Below are positions 1 to 7,003 of a stretch of 64,000 nucleotides of DNA, one piece after another. The notes beneath the pieces are model-generated. The model saw only the letters and a program-made list of their open reading frames with translations, did no database searches and had not been told where the DNA came from. The first letter of the stretch is position 1; each line of letters opens with the position of its first letter. The DNA is from Methylorubrum rhodinum (GTDB lineage: Bacteria > Pseudomonadota > Alphaproteobacteria > Rhizobiales > Beijerinckiaceae): NCBI RefSeq assembly GCF_014199935.1, contig NZ_JACHOP010000001.1, positions 310,001-374,000 on the forward strand. The letters are read 5' to 3'. Both the position numbers and the translations under genes were made by a program.

Positions 1-400
1 CGGCGCGCTGCTGGCCATCGATTACGGCCACGATGGTTCGGGCTTCGGCGACACACTGCAGGCGGTGCGCGGACATGCCTTCGCCGATCCGCTCGCCCGG
101 CCGGGCGAGGCGGACCTCACCGTCCATGTGGATTTTGCAGCGCTCGCTCGTGCCGCCGTCGTGGAGGGCACCGGCATCCACGGCCCGGTCCCGCAGCGCG
201 ACTTCCTCCTCGCCCTCGGGCTGGAGGCGCGCGCCGCCCGGCTTAAGGCCCGCGCCTCGGCGGAGCAGGCGGCGGCGATCGACGCGGCCGTGTCTCGGCT
301 CACCGATCCCGATCCCCGCGGCATGGGCGCCCTGTTCAAGGTGCTCGGCGTGAGCCACCCGGCGCTGACCGCGCTTCCCGCCCTCCCCTCCTCATCCTGA
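1..400 (+). CDS. MidA/NDUFAF7-family SAM-dependent methyltransferase, C-terminal part (5' end outside window)
   Basis: The reading frame is open from base 2 and gives the last 132 residues. What is visible fits the end of the MidA/NDUFAF7 (COG1565) methyltransferases: an IDYG strand, then GDTLQAVRGH, a GEADLTVHVDF segment, QRDFLLALG and a closing MGALFKVLGV. Mitochondrial members methylate an arginine of a complex I subunit during assembly; the bacterial role is less certain. The SAM-binding glycine loop lies upstream of the window. The stop is 14 bases before pgeF on the same strand, so the two are probably co-transcribed. From family knowledge, the expected upstream partner in alphaproteobacteria is lgt. 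Confidence 0.85.
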   Translation, partial: GALLAIDYGHDGSGFGDTLQAVRGHAFADPLARPGEADLTVHVDFAALARAAVVEGTGIHGPVPQRDFLLALGLEARAARLKARASAEQAAAIDAAVSRLTDPDPRGMGALFKVLGVSHPALTALPALPSSS

Positions 401-414
401 GACTGCGAGAGCCC

Positions 415-1176
415 ATGTTCATCGAAGCGCCCGAACTCAGCTCGCACGCGTATCTCCGCCACGCCTTCTTCACCCGGCAGGGCGGCGTGTCGGAGGGGCT
501 CTACGCCTCGCTGAACGGCGGGCTCGGCTCGAACGACGCGCAAGGTGCCGTCGCCGAGAACCGGGCGAGGATGTGCGCGCAACTCGGCCTGCCCGCCCCG
601 AACCTCGTCAGCCTGTATCAGGTGCATTCCGCCGACGTGGTGACGGTCGAGGCGCCCTTTGCCGAGCGCCCGAAGGCCGACGCGATGGTGACGCGGGTGC
701 CCGGTCTCGCGCTCGGCATCGCCACGGCCGATTGCGGGCCGATCCTGTTCGCGGATCCCGAGAACCGCGTGGTCGGCGCGGCCCATGCCGGCTGGAAGGG
801 CGCGCTCGGCGGGGTGGTCGAGGCGACGGTGGCAGCGATGGAGCGCCTCGGCGCCGAGCGCGAGACGATCGTCGCGGTGCTCGGACCGACGATCTCGCAG
901 GGCAATTACGAGGTCGGCGCCGATTTCGTCGCCCGCTTCCGCGACGAGGTGCCGGACTCGGAGCGCTTCTTCGCGGAGGGCCGGGAGGGGCACGCGAAGT
1001 TCGACCTGCCGGCCTTCATCCTCGCGCGGCTCGCGGAAGCCCGCGTCGGCGAGGCGACGGCCCTGGGACTCTGCACCTATGCCGACCCGGAGCGCTTCTA
1101 CAGCTTCCGCCGCACCACCCACCGCAGCGAGCCGGATTACGGCCGGCTGATCTCGGCGATCGCGCTGACGCCGTAG
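415..1176 (+). CDS. pgeF: Peptidoglycan editing factor PgeF (YfiH/laccase-domain, copper-type)
   Basis: This 253-residue protein is full length for the DUF152/YfiH family. The expected metal-site residues are in place: His71 in the QVHSADVV motif, Cys107 in ATADCGPI and His124 in AAHAGWKGA. The C-terminal FYSFRR-THRSEPDYGR block is also typical. Characterised members are purine-nucleoside-active enzymes, and PgeF in E. coli prevents misincorporation of serine or glycine at position 1 of the peptidoglycan stem peptide. The ATG lies 14 bases after the MidA-like gene, suggesting one transcript. No export signal is visible, so the protein should be cytoplasmic. Confidence 0.93.
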   Translation: MFIEAPELSSHAYLRHAFFTRQGGVSEGLYASLNGGLGSNDAQGAVAENRARMCAQLGLPAPNLVSLYQVHSADVVTVEAPFAERPKADAMVTRVPGLALGIATADCGPILFADPENRVVGAAHAGWKGALGGVVEATVAAMERLGAERETIVAVLGPTISQGNYEVGADFVARFRDEVPDSERFFAEGREGHAKFDLPAFILARLAEARVGEATALGLCTYADPERFYSFRRTTHRSEPDYGRLISAIALTP

Positions 1177-1588
1177 GGCCTCCCCTTCTACCGGAAGTCG
1201 GAAGCTCCCCTCGGATCGGGTGGTGCCGGAAAGCCACACCCGATCCGAGGGGGAGCGCTGCGGCCAGGCTTTTGTGCGGTGCCGCACGTGCGAGGCCGTC
1301 GGCGCGTCGTAAGCCCACCGGGTCACGGATCGCCGCGGCCCACTGGCTGCGACAATCTGTCATTGGGCGACGCCGGAAAAAGCTAGGCCGTAAGTGAACC
1401 TTGGCCATTCGGTGGCGTTTGATGATCGAACGGACGGCAACGAACGATCTTCGCCACAAAGGGGCCGCCTTCGGGACGGTCGGCGTGATCGAGCCGCAAC
1501 AGTATCTTTCGAGATGCTGGAATAGATACGGGGCACCGTGCCGCTGAGCTTCTCGAAGCCGCCGGCACAGTCAAAAAGGACCAGAGTG
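1177..1588. other. Intergenic region between pgeF and the porin gene
   Basis: No convincing gene is seen in these 412 bases. The first part holds the long hairpin described separately. The rest is the probable promoter and leader region of the porin gene, with a more AT-rich stretch around 1495-1535. I could not assign a confident promoter. Confidence 0.5.
1204..1256. terminator. Long hairpin after pgeF
   Basis: The left arm GCTCCCCTCGGATCGGGTGG pairs with the right arm ending at 1256 with only small bulges, giving a stem of about 20 bp around a loop of roughly 10 bases. It starts 27 bases after the pgeF stop. There is no T-run after it, so it may act as an mRNA-stabilising or factor-dependent termination structure. 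Confidence 0.5.
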
Positions 1589-2485
1589 ATGAAAGCAATT
1601 CTTCGGGCCGGTACCGCTCTCGCCGGTATCGTCGTCGCCGGTTCGGCGCTCGCCGCCGACCTTCCGCGCCGCGCCGCCCCGCCGCCGGTCTTCACGCCGG
1701 TTCCGGTCTTCACCTGGACCGGCTTCTACGCCGGTTTCAACGCCGGTTACGGCTTCGGCACCAACGACGGCAACCGCGCTCCGACCGTGGTCGGCGTGAA
1801 CGGCGCCTCCGGCCTCGTCGCCCCCGGCACCACCGCGGCCTTCGCGTTCAGCAACGCCCGTGAGAACACCGACGGCTTCGTCGGCGGTGGCCAGATCGGC
1901 TACAACTACCAGTTCACGCCGGGCTCGGGCATCGTCGTCGGTGTCGAGGCCGACGCCCAGTACGTCGACTTCGGCCGCAACCGGAACCAGTTCGGCATCG
2001 CCACGGGCAGCGCCCCGCTGCTGACCGGCGCGCAGGTGTTCAACCCGAACGGCGTCTCGGGCCTCGACTACTTCGGCACCGTCCGCGGTCGCCTCGGCTA
2101 CGCCTTCGACCGCACCCTGGTCTACGGCACCGGCGGCTTCGCCTACGGCGCCGGCGGCGGCCGCGACTTCGGCCTGCCGAACGGCTCCAACGACGACTTC
2201 CGCACCGGCTGGGCCGCCGGCGGTGGCATCGAGTACGCTCTTCCGACCGACTCGTTCCTGAACTTCTTCCGCTCCTCGGCCGTGACGCTGAAGGTGGAAG
2301 GTCTCTACGTGAACCTCGACCGCGGCAGCCGCACCACCGGCGCCTTCGGTGCCACCCCGGCCGGCGCGCTCGTCTACACGAACAGCCCGGGCGTCGTCCT
2401 GGCGAGCGGCGGCGGTGCCCGCGAGCGCGACACCGAGTTCGCCGTCGTCCGCGCCGGCATCAACTACAAGTTCGGCTCGTACTAA
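1589..2485 (+). CDS. Outer-membrane beta-barrel protein, Omp25/31-type porin family
   Basis: The protein has 298 residues. The ATG at 1589 was chosen because an AAAAGGA ribosome-binding site lies 8 bases upstream and the N-terminus is then a clean signal peptide ending near SALAA before DLPRR. An in-frame GTG at 1538 would add 17 residues ahead of the signal peptide and is unlikely. The WTGFYAGFNAGYGFG block right after a proline-rich linker is the hallmark of the alphaproteobacterial Omp25/31 family, and alternating aromatic and glycine-rich strands follow. The C-terminus ends in YKFGSY, with Tyr where many barrels have Phe. It is likely an abundant eight-stranded surface protein. A strong terminator follows at once, so it is probably monocistronic. 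Confidence 0.9.
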   Translation: MKAILRAGTALAGIVVAGSALAADLPRRAAPPPVFTPVPVFTWTGFYAGFNAGYGFGTNDGNRAPTVVGVNGASGLVAPGTTAAFAFSNARENTDGFVGGGQIGYNYQFTPGSGIVVGVEADAQYVDFGRNRNQFGIATGSAPLLTGAQVFNPNGVSGLDYFGTVRGRLGYAFDRTLVYGTGGFAYGAGGGRDFGLPNGSNDDFRTGWAAGGGIEYALPTDSFLNFFRSSAVTLKVEGLYVNLDRGSRTTGAFGATPAGALVYTNSPGVVLASGGGARERDTEFAVVRAGINYKFGSY

Positions 2486-2542
2486 GCCGAACCCCGGCGG
2501 CGGCCCTCCCTGCGGGGGTCGCCTCCAACCCGATCCGGAAGA

Positions 2543-2571
2543 AGCCCGGCGCGCCTGCGCCGGGCTTTTTT
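2543..2571 (+). terminator. Rho-independent terminator of the porin gene
   Basis: A perfect 10-bp GC-rich stem (AGCCCGGCGC with its complement) closes a 4-base loop and is followed by a run of six T. It lies 58 bases after the porin stop. Confidence 0.9.
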
Positions 2572-2597
2572 CGTGGCCGCGGCGGATTCCGTGCGTC

Positions 2598-2640
2598 GGA
2601 AATCCGGTCTCGCTCGTTCATCGCACGAGACCGGATTTCC
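2598..2640. repeat. Perfect 15-bp inverted repeat
   Basis: GGAAATCCGGTCTCG at 2598-2612 is exactly repeated in reverse complement at 2626-2640, with a 13-base loop. It sits between the porin terminator and the DUF2076 gene with no T-run. It could be a 5' leader structure of the downstream gene, an operator, or a degenerate repeat element. Confidence 0.6.
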
Positions 2641-2779
2641 GGCGCTCGCGCCCTCCTCCGGAAGGTGACGGCATCGGGAATGCGGCCTCTCGTCCGGCTC
2701 TTACATTAGCTCGGCCGATACCCATCTCATCGGCACCGCACGGTGGACGACAGCGCCGGCGCTCCAGGAGGACGGCTCC

Positions 2780-3520
2780 ATGAACAGCGAAGAACGCGAC
2801 ATCATCAACGGCATCTTCCAGCGGCTCGAACAGGCATCCGGCCATTCCCGCGATGCCGATGCCGAGCGCTTCATCGCCGACAAGCTGCGCAACCAGCCCT
2901 ACGCACCCTACGCCATGGCGCAGCTGATCTACGTGCAGGAGGAGGCGATCAAGAGCCTCAACCAGCAGCTGGAGCAGGCCCGCCAGCAGCCCCAGCCCCA
3001 GTCCTCGGGCGGCGGCGGCTTCCTGTCGAGCATCTTCGGCGGCGGCGGCCGCTCCGAGCCGCAGCGTCCGGCCGGCGGCCAGTGGGGCCAGCAGCCTCCG
3101 GGCTACGGCCAGCAACCCGGTTACGGGCAACAGCCGGGCTACGGCCAGCAGGGCGGTTTCGGCGGACCCCAGCAGGGCGGTCCCTGGGGCGGCCAGCCGG
3201 GCTACGCCCAGCAGCAGCCGGCCCGCGGCGGCGGATTCCTGGCGACCGCGTTGCCGATGGCGGCGGGCGCGGCGGGCGGCATGCTGCTCGGCAGCGCCCT
3301 GTCCAACGCCTTCGCGGGCGGCCATTCGAGCCTCGGCAGCGCACAGGCGGCCGGTCTGACCGGCGGCGACGCGGCGAGCGTTGCGGGCGGCGACCAGGAT
3401 CTCGGCTCGGCGCTGGGCGGCGGTGACGGTGGCTTCCAGAGCGCCGGCTTCGGCGGTGGCGATTCCGGCGGCGATTTCGGGAGCGACCTCGGCGACGGCG
3501 GCGACGAAGACTGGGCCTGA
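2780..3520 (+). CDS. DUF2076 domain-containing protein with Q/G-rich linker
   Basis: The protein has 246 residues, and the start is supported by a GGAGG site 9-13 bases upstream. Residues 1 to about 75 form the conserved helical DUF2076 block (NSEERDIINGIF, then PYAPYAMAQLIYVQEEAI). Residues of about 70-160 are rich in Gln, Gly and Pro, with tandem GYGQQP units around 110-135. A glycine/alanine-rich hydrophobic stretch near residues 155-180 (ALPMAAGAAGGMLLGSAL) could insert into or lie on a membrane. The tail is rich in Gly, Asp and Ser and ends DEDWA. There is no signal peptide. The function of the family is unknown. A hairpin follows the stop, so the gene is probably transcribed alone. Confidence 0.85.
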   Translation: MNSEERDIINGIFQRLEQASGHSRDADAERFIADKLRNQPYAPYAMAQLIYVQEEAIKSLNQQLEQARQQPQPQSSGGGGFLSSIFGGGGRSEPQRPAGGQWGQQPPGYGQQPGYGQQPGYGQQGGFGGPQQGGPWGGQPGYAQQQPARGGGFLATALPMAAGAAGGMLLGSALSNAFAGGHSSLGSAQAAGLTGGDAASVAGGDQDLGSALGGGDGGFQSAGFGGGDSGGDFGSDLGDGGDEDWA

Positions 3521-3540
3521 TCCCGTCCGGCCGAATTCGG

Positions 3541-3575
3541 AAGGGCCGGCGCCGTGCCGCGGCGTCGGCCCTTTC
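3541..3575 (+). terminator. Hairpin terminator after the DUF2076 gene
   Basis: AAGGGCCGGCGCC pairs imperfectly with GGCGTCGGCCCTTT across a short loop, giving a 13-14-bp stem ending in three T. It lies 20 bases past the stop and just before the convergent TadG-like gene, so it may serve both strands. Confidence 0.7.
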
Positions 3576-3610
3576 CGTGACCGCCGCGACCGTCCGACGC
3601 CGTCAGGCCC

Positions 3611-4915
3611 TCACTGGCTGATGAGCAGGCGTCCGCCCCGCGGGCCGACGCCTTTCGGCAGCGGCACGTCGCTGAGCCCGTAATTGGCGTTCATGACCAG
3701 GCTCGAGAACTTCGCGATGTTGATCTGGCGGGCGACGATCACGGTGTAGGCCGAGTCCTCGGCCACCGCCCGCTCGGCATCGACGATGAGTCGTCCCCGC
3801 GGCAGGTAGATCGTCCCGATCAGGCGCCGGGCGTTGTTGCTCGTGATCAGGTGGTCGCGCAGGGGCGGCGCCGATCGGTCCTCGAACAGGAGCAGGCCGG
3901 AGAGCGGCCCGTCCTTCGGCGCCGTGAGGCTGACGGTGCTCTCCTTGGCGAATTTGAGCGTTCCGGACGCGTTCTTGAGGTAGAAGCCGACATATTCGCC
4001 GGTCAGCGTCGCGTTGCCGTCCACTTCGAGGGGACCGTCGTCGATGACGTACGTGCCTTGCCCCAGCGTCACCACGGCACCGTTCGTGACCTTCAGCCCC
4101 TTGCAGTAGGTCCCCGGCGACAGGCTCCGGGACGCCGTGATCGTCAGTCCCGTCGCGGTGCAGCCCGAGGATGGCGGCGCCACCCGGTCGGCGAGCGGAT
4201 CGCCGAGGCTCGGGCATCCGGTCTGGGGCGTCGGGATCGGGGCGTTGCTGGTCTCGACCTTCGCGCCGCCGGCCGAGCACACCTGCGAGGCGGTCAGCTT
4301 CGAGAAGCCTTCGAGCGTGATGCCCTGCTTGCCCGAGGCGTTGGAGTAGATGGCGCATTGCGTCGCCCGGACCTGTCCGCTCTCCTGCATGCGGATGGTC
4401 GCGTCCTCCGTCGGGTCGACGGCCAGGATGCACAGGCGCATCTTCCCGTAGAGCTGTGCCTTCGAGCGCGCCGACACCGTTCGGGACGCCATGCCGATGA
4501 AGGGTCCGAAGGCCAGCCTGACCTCGCTGGTGAGCAGCGCCGAGACGCTCGACGCTCCGAGATCGACGACCGTCTCGATCGCCAGATGCTTTTGGCCGGC
4601 GGCGGCGTCCGCCTCCTTGATCGCGTTCTCGGTCGTGCCCCTGATCGCCGCGGAATCGGACGCGGCGAGTTTCATCGTGGCGCCCCCGGCCATCACGCCG
4701 GCATCGGCCGCCTGCTGAAGCTGGACCTGCCGGAGGTGGAGCCGGGAATAGTCGATCGCGCCGCCGACGAGCCCGATCAGGGCCGTCGCGCTCAGGCCGA
4801 AGATCAGCGCGACCGCGCCGCTCTCGTCGGAGGCGAACCGTCTCGCGAGACCGGCCGACGGCGCCCCATCGCCCGACGGCTCACCCCGCGCGGAGGATCG
4901 ACGCAACGTCCACAT
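3611..4915 (-). CDS. TadG-like pilus-assembly protein (TadE/TadG N-terminus)
   Basis: The protein has 434 residues. After a short basic N-terminus, residues of about 31-58 carry a DESGAVALIFGL motif followed by a hydrophobic helix and an IDYSR segment. This is the standard start of putative Flp pilus-assembly TadG-like proteins, which hold a large domain outside the inner membrane. The C-terminal half (roughly 240-400) is rich in short beta strands and glycine turns, such as GNATLTGEYVGFYLKNASGTLKF, and may form a beta-helix or beta-solenoid fold. No von Willebrand A metal motif is visible. No other tad gene is nearby, so it stands alone here. The role in pilus or surface assembly is inferred from the N-terminus only. 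Confidence 0.75.
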   Translation of the reverse strand: MWTLRRSSARGEPSGDGAPSAGLARRFASDESGAVALIFGLSATALIGLVGGAIDYSRLHLRQVQLQQAADAGVMAGGATMKLAASDSAAIRGTTENAIKEADAAAGQKHLAIETVVDLGASSVSALLTSEVRLAFGPFIGMASRTVSARSKAQLYGKMRLCILAVDPTEDATIRMQESGQVRATQCAIYSNASGKQGITLEGFSKLTASQVCSAGGAKVETSNAPIPTPQTGCPSLGDPLADRVAPPSSGCTATGLTITASRSLSPGTYCKGLKVTNGAVVTLGQGTYVIDDGPLEVDGNATLTGEYVGFYLKNASGTLKFAKESTVSLTAPKDGPLSGLLLFEDRSAPPLRDHLITSNNARRLIGTIYLPRGRLIVDAERAVAEDSAYTVIVARQINIAKFSSLVMNANYGLSDVPLPKGVGPRGGRLLISQ

Positions 4916-5028
4916 CGTGCCGACGGACCTCGTTCTTCATCAGCCACGCTGCACGGCGAAGTCTGAACGGATCCTTCCGCCGATCGCAGACTCCACCACC
5001 GACCGCGCCGTTCCCCCGCCCCGACACC

Positions 5029-5757
5029 TCAGATCACATCGACGCGGGTGCCGACCGGGATGCGCTCGTAGAGGTCGATCACGTCCTCGTTCATCATGCG
5101 GATGCAGCCCGAGGACACGTTCTGGCCGATCGTGTGCGGCTCGTTGGTGCCGTGGATGCGGTAGAGCGAGGTGCCGAGATAGAGCGCCCGCGCGCCGAGC
5201 GGGTTGCCGGGGCCGCCCTCCATGTGCCGCGGCAGGTCGGGGCGGCGGGCCAGCATCTCGGCGGGCGGGATCCAGTCCGGCCATTCCTTCTTGGCCGAGA
5301 TCGTCTTCACCCCGCTCCAGGTGAAGCCGGGGCGCCCGACGCCGATGCCGTAGCGGATCGCCTGGCCGCCGGGCTGGATCAGGAACAGATGCTTGGCGTT
5401 CGTATCGATGACGATGCTGCCGGCTTTGCCCGGACCGTCATAGGGCACGACCTGACGGGCGAAGCGCGGATCGACCGCGCGCGCGATGGCCCCGTCCTCC
5501 GCTTGCGGCTGGGAGGGGAGCGCGGCCAGCCGCGTGCGCGCCTCGAGCCTCGGGGCGGCCTGCGGCACCGGTCGCGGGGCGAGCCCGCCATAGCCGTCGA
5601 CCGCCGGGGGGCGCGGCTGCCCCGGCGCGCTGCCCGTCATCAGGAACTCGATGAAGCCGCCGCCGTACTGGCCGGACTGGACCTGCGCTTGCGCCAGGGC
5701 CGGTCCCGATCCCAGCAATGCGAGGCCGAACGCCGCCCCGCTCCATCCGAACCGCAT
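5029..5757 (-). CDS. L,D-transpeptidase (ErfK/YbiS family), first copy
   Basis: The protein has 242 residues. The ATG at 5757 gives a signal peptide (MRFGWSGAAFGLALLGSGPALA) and has a GGGAGGGG ribosome-binding site 5 bases upstream; a much longer open frame upstream lacks protein-like sequence. The YkuD catalytic domain fills the C-terminal half and ends with the signature HGTNEPHTIGQ-SSGCIRMMNEDVIDLYERI. Cys218 is the predicted nucleophile and His of HGT its partner. The enzyme should act in the periplasm, forming 3-3 crosslinks or attaching proteins to peptidoglycan. It is closely similar over the catalytic end to the copy at 12222-13193, and many alphaproteobacteria keep several paralogues. 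It lies 113 bases downstream of the TadG-like gene start on the same strand. Confidence 0.92.
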   Translation of the reverse strand: MRFGWSGAAFGLALLGSGPALAQAQVQSGQYGGGFIEFLMTGSAPGQPRPPAVDGYGGLAPRPVPQAAPRLEARTRLAALPSQPQAEDGAIARAVDPRFARQVVPYDGPGKAGSIVIDTNAKHLFLIQPGGQAIRYGIGVGRPGFTWSGVKTISAKKEWPDWIPPAEMLARRPDLPRHMEGGPGNPLGARALYLGTSLYRIHGTNEPHTIGQNVSSGCIRMMNEDVIDLYERIPVGTRVDVI

Positions 5758-5973
5758 CGTCCCCTCCCGCCGGTCGCCCGTGATGCCGCAAGGGTCCGGC
5801 ACGGCGGCTCGCGGCCGATGAACGAAGATGGTGAATCGAAACGCCCCGCACGCAAAACGCGAAGCGTCGTCAACGCCCCGTAAACGTGGCTGGGACGCGA
5901 AAACCTTCAGCAAATGGAAACCACTGCGCGGGATTGTGGTCGGACGACCCGCTCCCGAAGGCCAGCACGACCG

Positions 5974-6696
5974 ATGATGACCAAGCGCTACCGCATCGAG
6001 GAGAGCCTCGGCTTGGCTGCCGCTCCGGTCGCGCCCGTGCCACAGGCCGAAGCCCCGTCGAGCCCGCGCCTCGACGAGATCCTGAACGCCATCAACGATC
6101 TGCGCCGAGTCACCCAGGCCAGCGCGGGCGAGACCATCGAGGCCTGCCGCCGGGAGCTCGGCGAGGCCTTCGCCATGCGCCACGAGCTGGAGGTGATGAA
6201 GGAGGCGATCGCCCGCACCAAGTCCGAGATCGCGAGCCTCTACCGCTCGGAGAATTCCGGCAAGGGCATGCGCCGCGTCGCGGGCGAGCTCGACGCCGTG
6301 GTGGAATCGACCGAGCAGGCGACCTCGAACATCCTCGGCGCGATCGAGCGGATCGAGACCAACGCCAACATGATGCGCGGCACCCGCCTGCCTAAGGCCG
6401 CCCAGGACAACCTCGACGCCATCCTCGACAGCGTGGTCGGCGCCTACGAGGCCTGCAACTTCCAGGACCTGACCGGCCAGCGCATCAGCAAGATCGTCGG
6501 CGTGCTGAAGTTCGTCGAGGAGCATCTCGACCGCGTCATCGACGCCTGGAGCGGGCTGGACAGCTTCCGCGACCTCATGGGCGTCGATGCCGCGGCCCCG
6601 GACGCCGACGACGAGAGCTCGCTCCTCAACGGGCCGAAGCTCCAGGACGATCCGGGCCACGTCGACCAGTCGGACATCGACGCACTCTTTGATTGA
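5974..6696 (+). CDS. cheZ: CheZ-family protein phosphatase
   Basis: The protein is 240 residues from the first of two adjacent ATGs (5974 or 5977). The C-terminal half is helical and contains EACNFQDLTGQRISKI. This matches the CheZ active-site helix, with Asp165 and Gln169 at the same four-residue spacing as E. coli Asp143 and Gln147, which drive dephosphorylation of CheY-P. The protein ends SDIDALFD, a short acidic/hydrophobic tail after a flexible linker, as expected for the CheY-docking peptide of CheZ and also similar to the CheY-binding start of FliM. No chemotaxis operon is adjacent, so the gene is orphaned from che loci. The ribosome-binding site is weak. Family assignment is strong; the partner CheY is unknown. 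Confidence 0.85.
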   Translation: MMTKRYRIEESLGLAAAPVAPVPQAEAPSSPRLDEILNAINDLRRVTQASAGETIEACRRELGEAFAMRHELEVMKEAIARTKSEIASLYRSENSGKGMRRVAGELDAVVESTEQATSNILGAIERIETNANMMRGTRLPKAAQDNLDAILDSVVGAYEACNFQDLTGQRISKIVGVLKFVEEHLDRVIDAWSGLDSFRDLMGVDAAAPDADDESSLLNGPKLQDDPGHVDQSDIDALFD

Positions 6697-6732
6697 TCCT
6701 TTTCGTTTGATTGCCTCGCTGCCCGACGCATC

Positions 6733-6914
6733 CCCTCTCCCCGCACGCGGGGAGAGGGCTTCGGCGACCCTGTCGTCGCCGAAGCGAGGCGGCAGCCGAA
6801 GGTGAGGGGGCGGCACCGGATGAGGCTCAGGCGGATACGCCCCCTCACCCCCGCTACCGCTTGTCGCGACGACGACGAGGTCCATGCAGGCCTCTCCCCG
6901 CGTGCGGGGAGAGG
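6733..6914. repeat. Composite palindromic repeat block between cheZ and uvrC
   Basis: Two nearly identical palindromes bracket the block. The first (6733-6758) has 12-bp perfect arms around AC, and the second (6891-6914) has 11-bp arms around GT; both read CCTCTCCCCGC plus its complement. Between them, TGAGGGGGC and GCCCCCTCA form a further inverted pair. This nested layout resembles bacterial interspersed mosaic elements made of REP-type units. Together with its short flanks it fills the 307-base gap, and no gene is evident in it. Confidence 0.75.
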
Positions 6915-7003
6915 GACGCAACTGGCCGCGAGGCGACCAATAGGAACGCTGATCCGGTGTCGCGCCCGTCCCGACCCTTCCAACCGGAATCCCCCCGGCC
7001 TAC

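Noticed and set aside
2598..2640. 15-bp inverted repeat as an insertion-sequence end
   Set aside because: There is no second end, no transposase and no target duplication.
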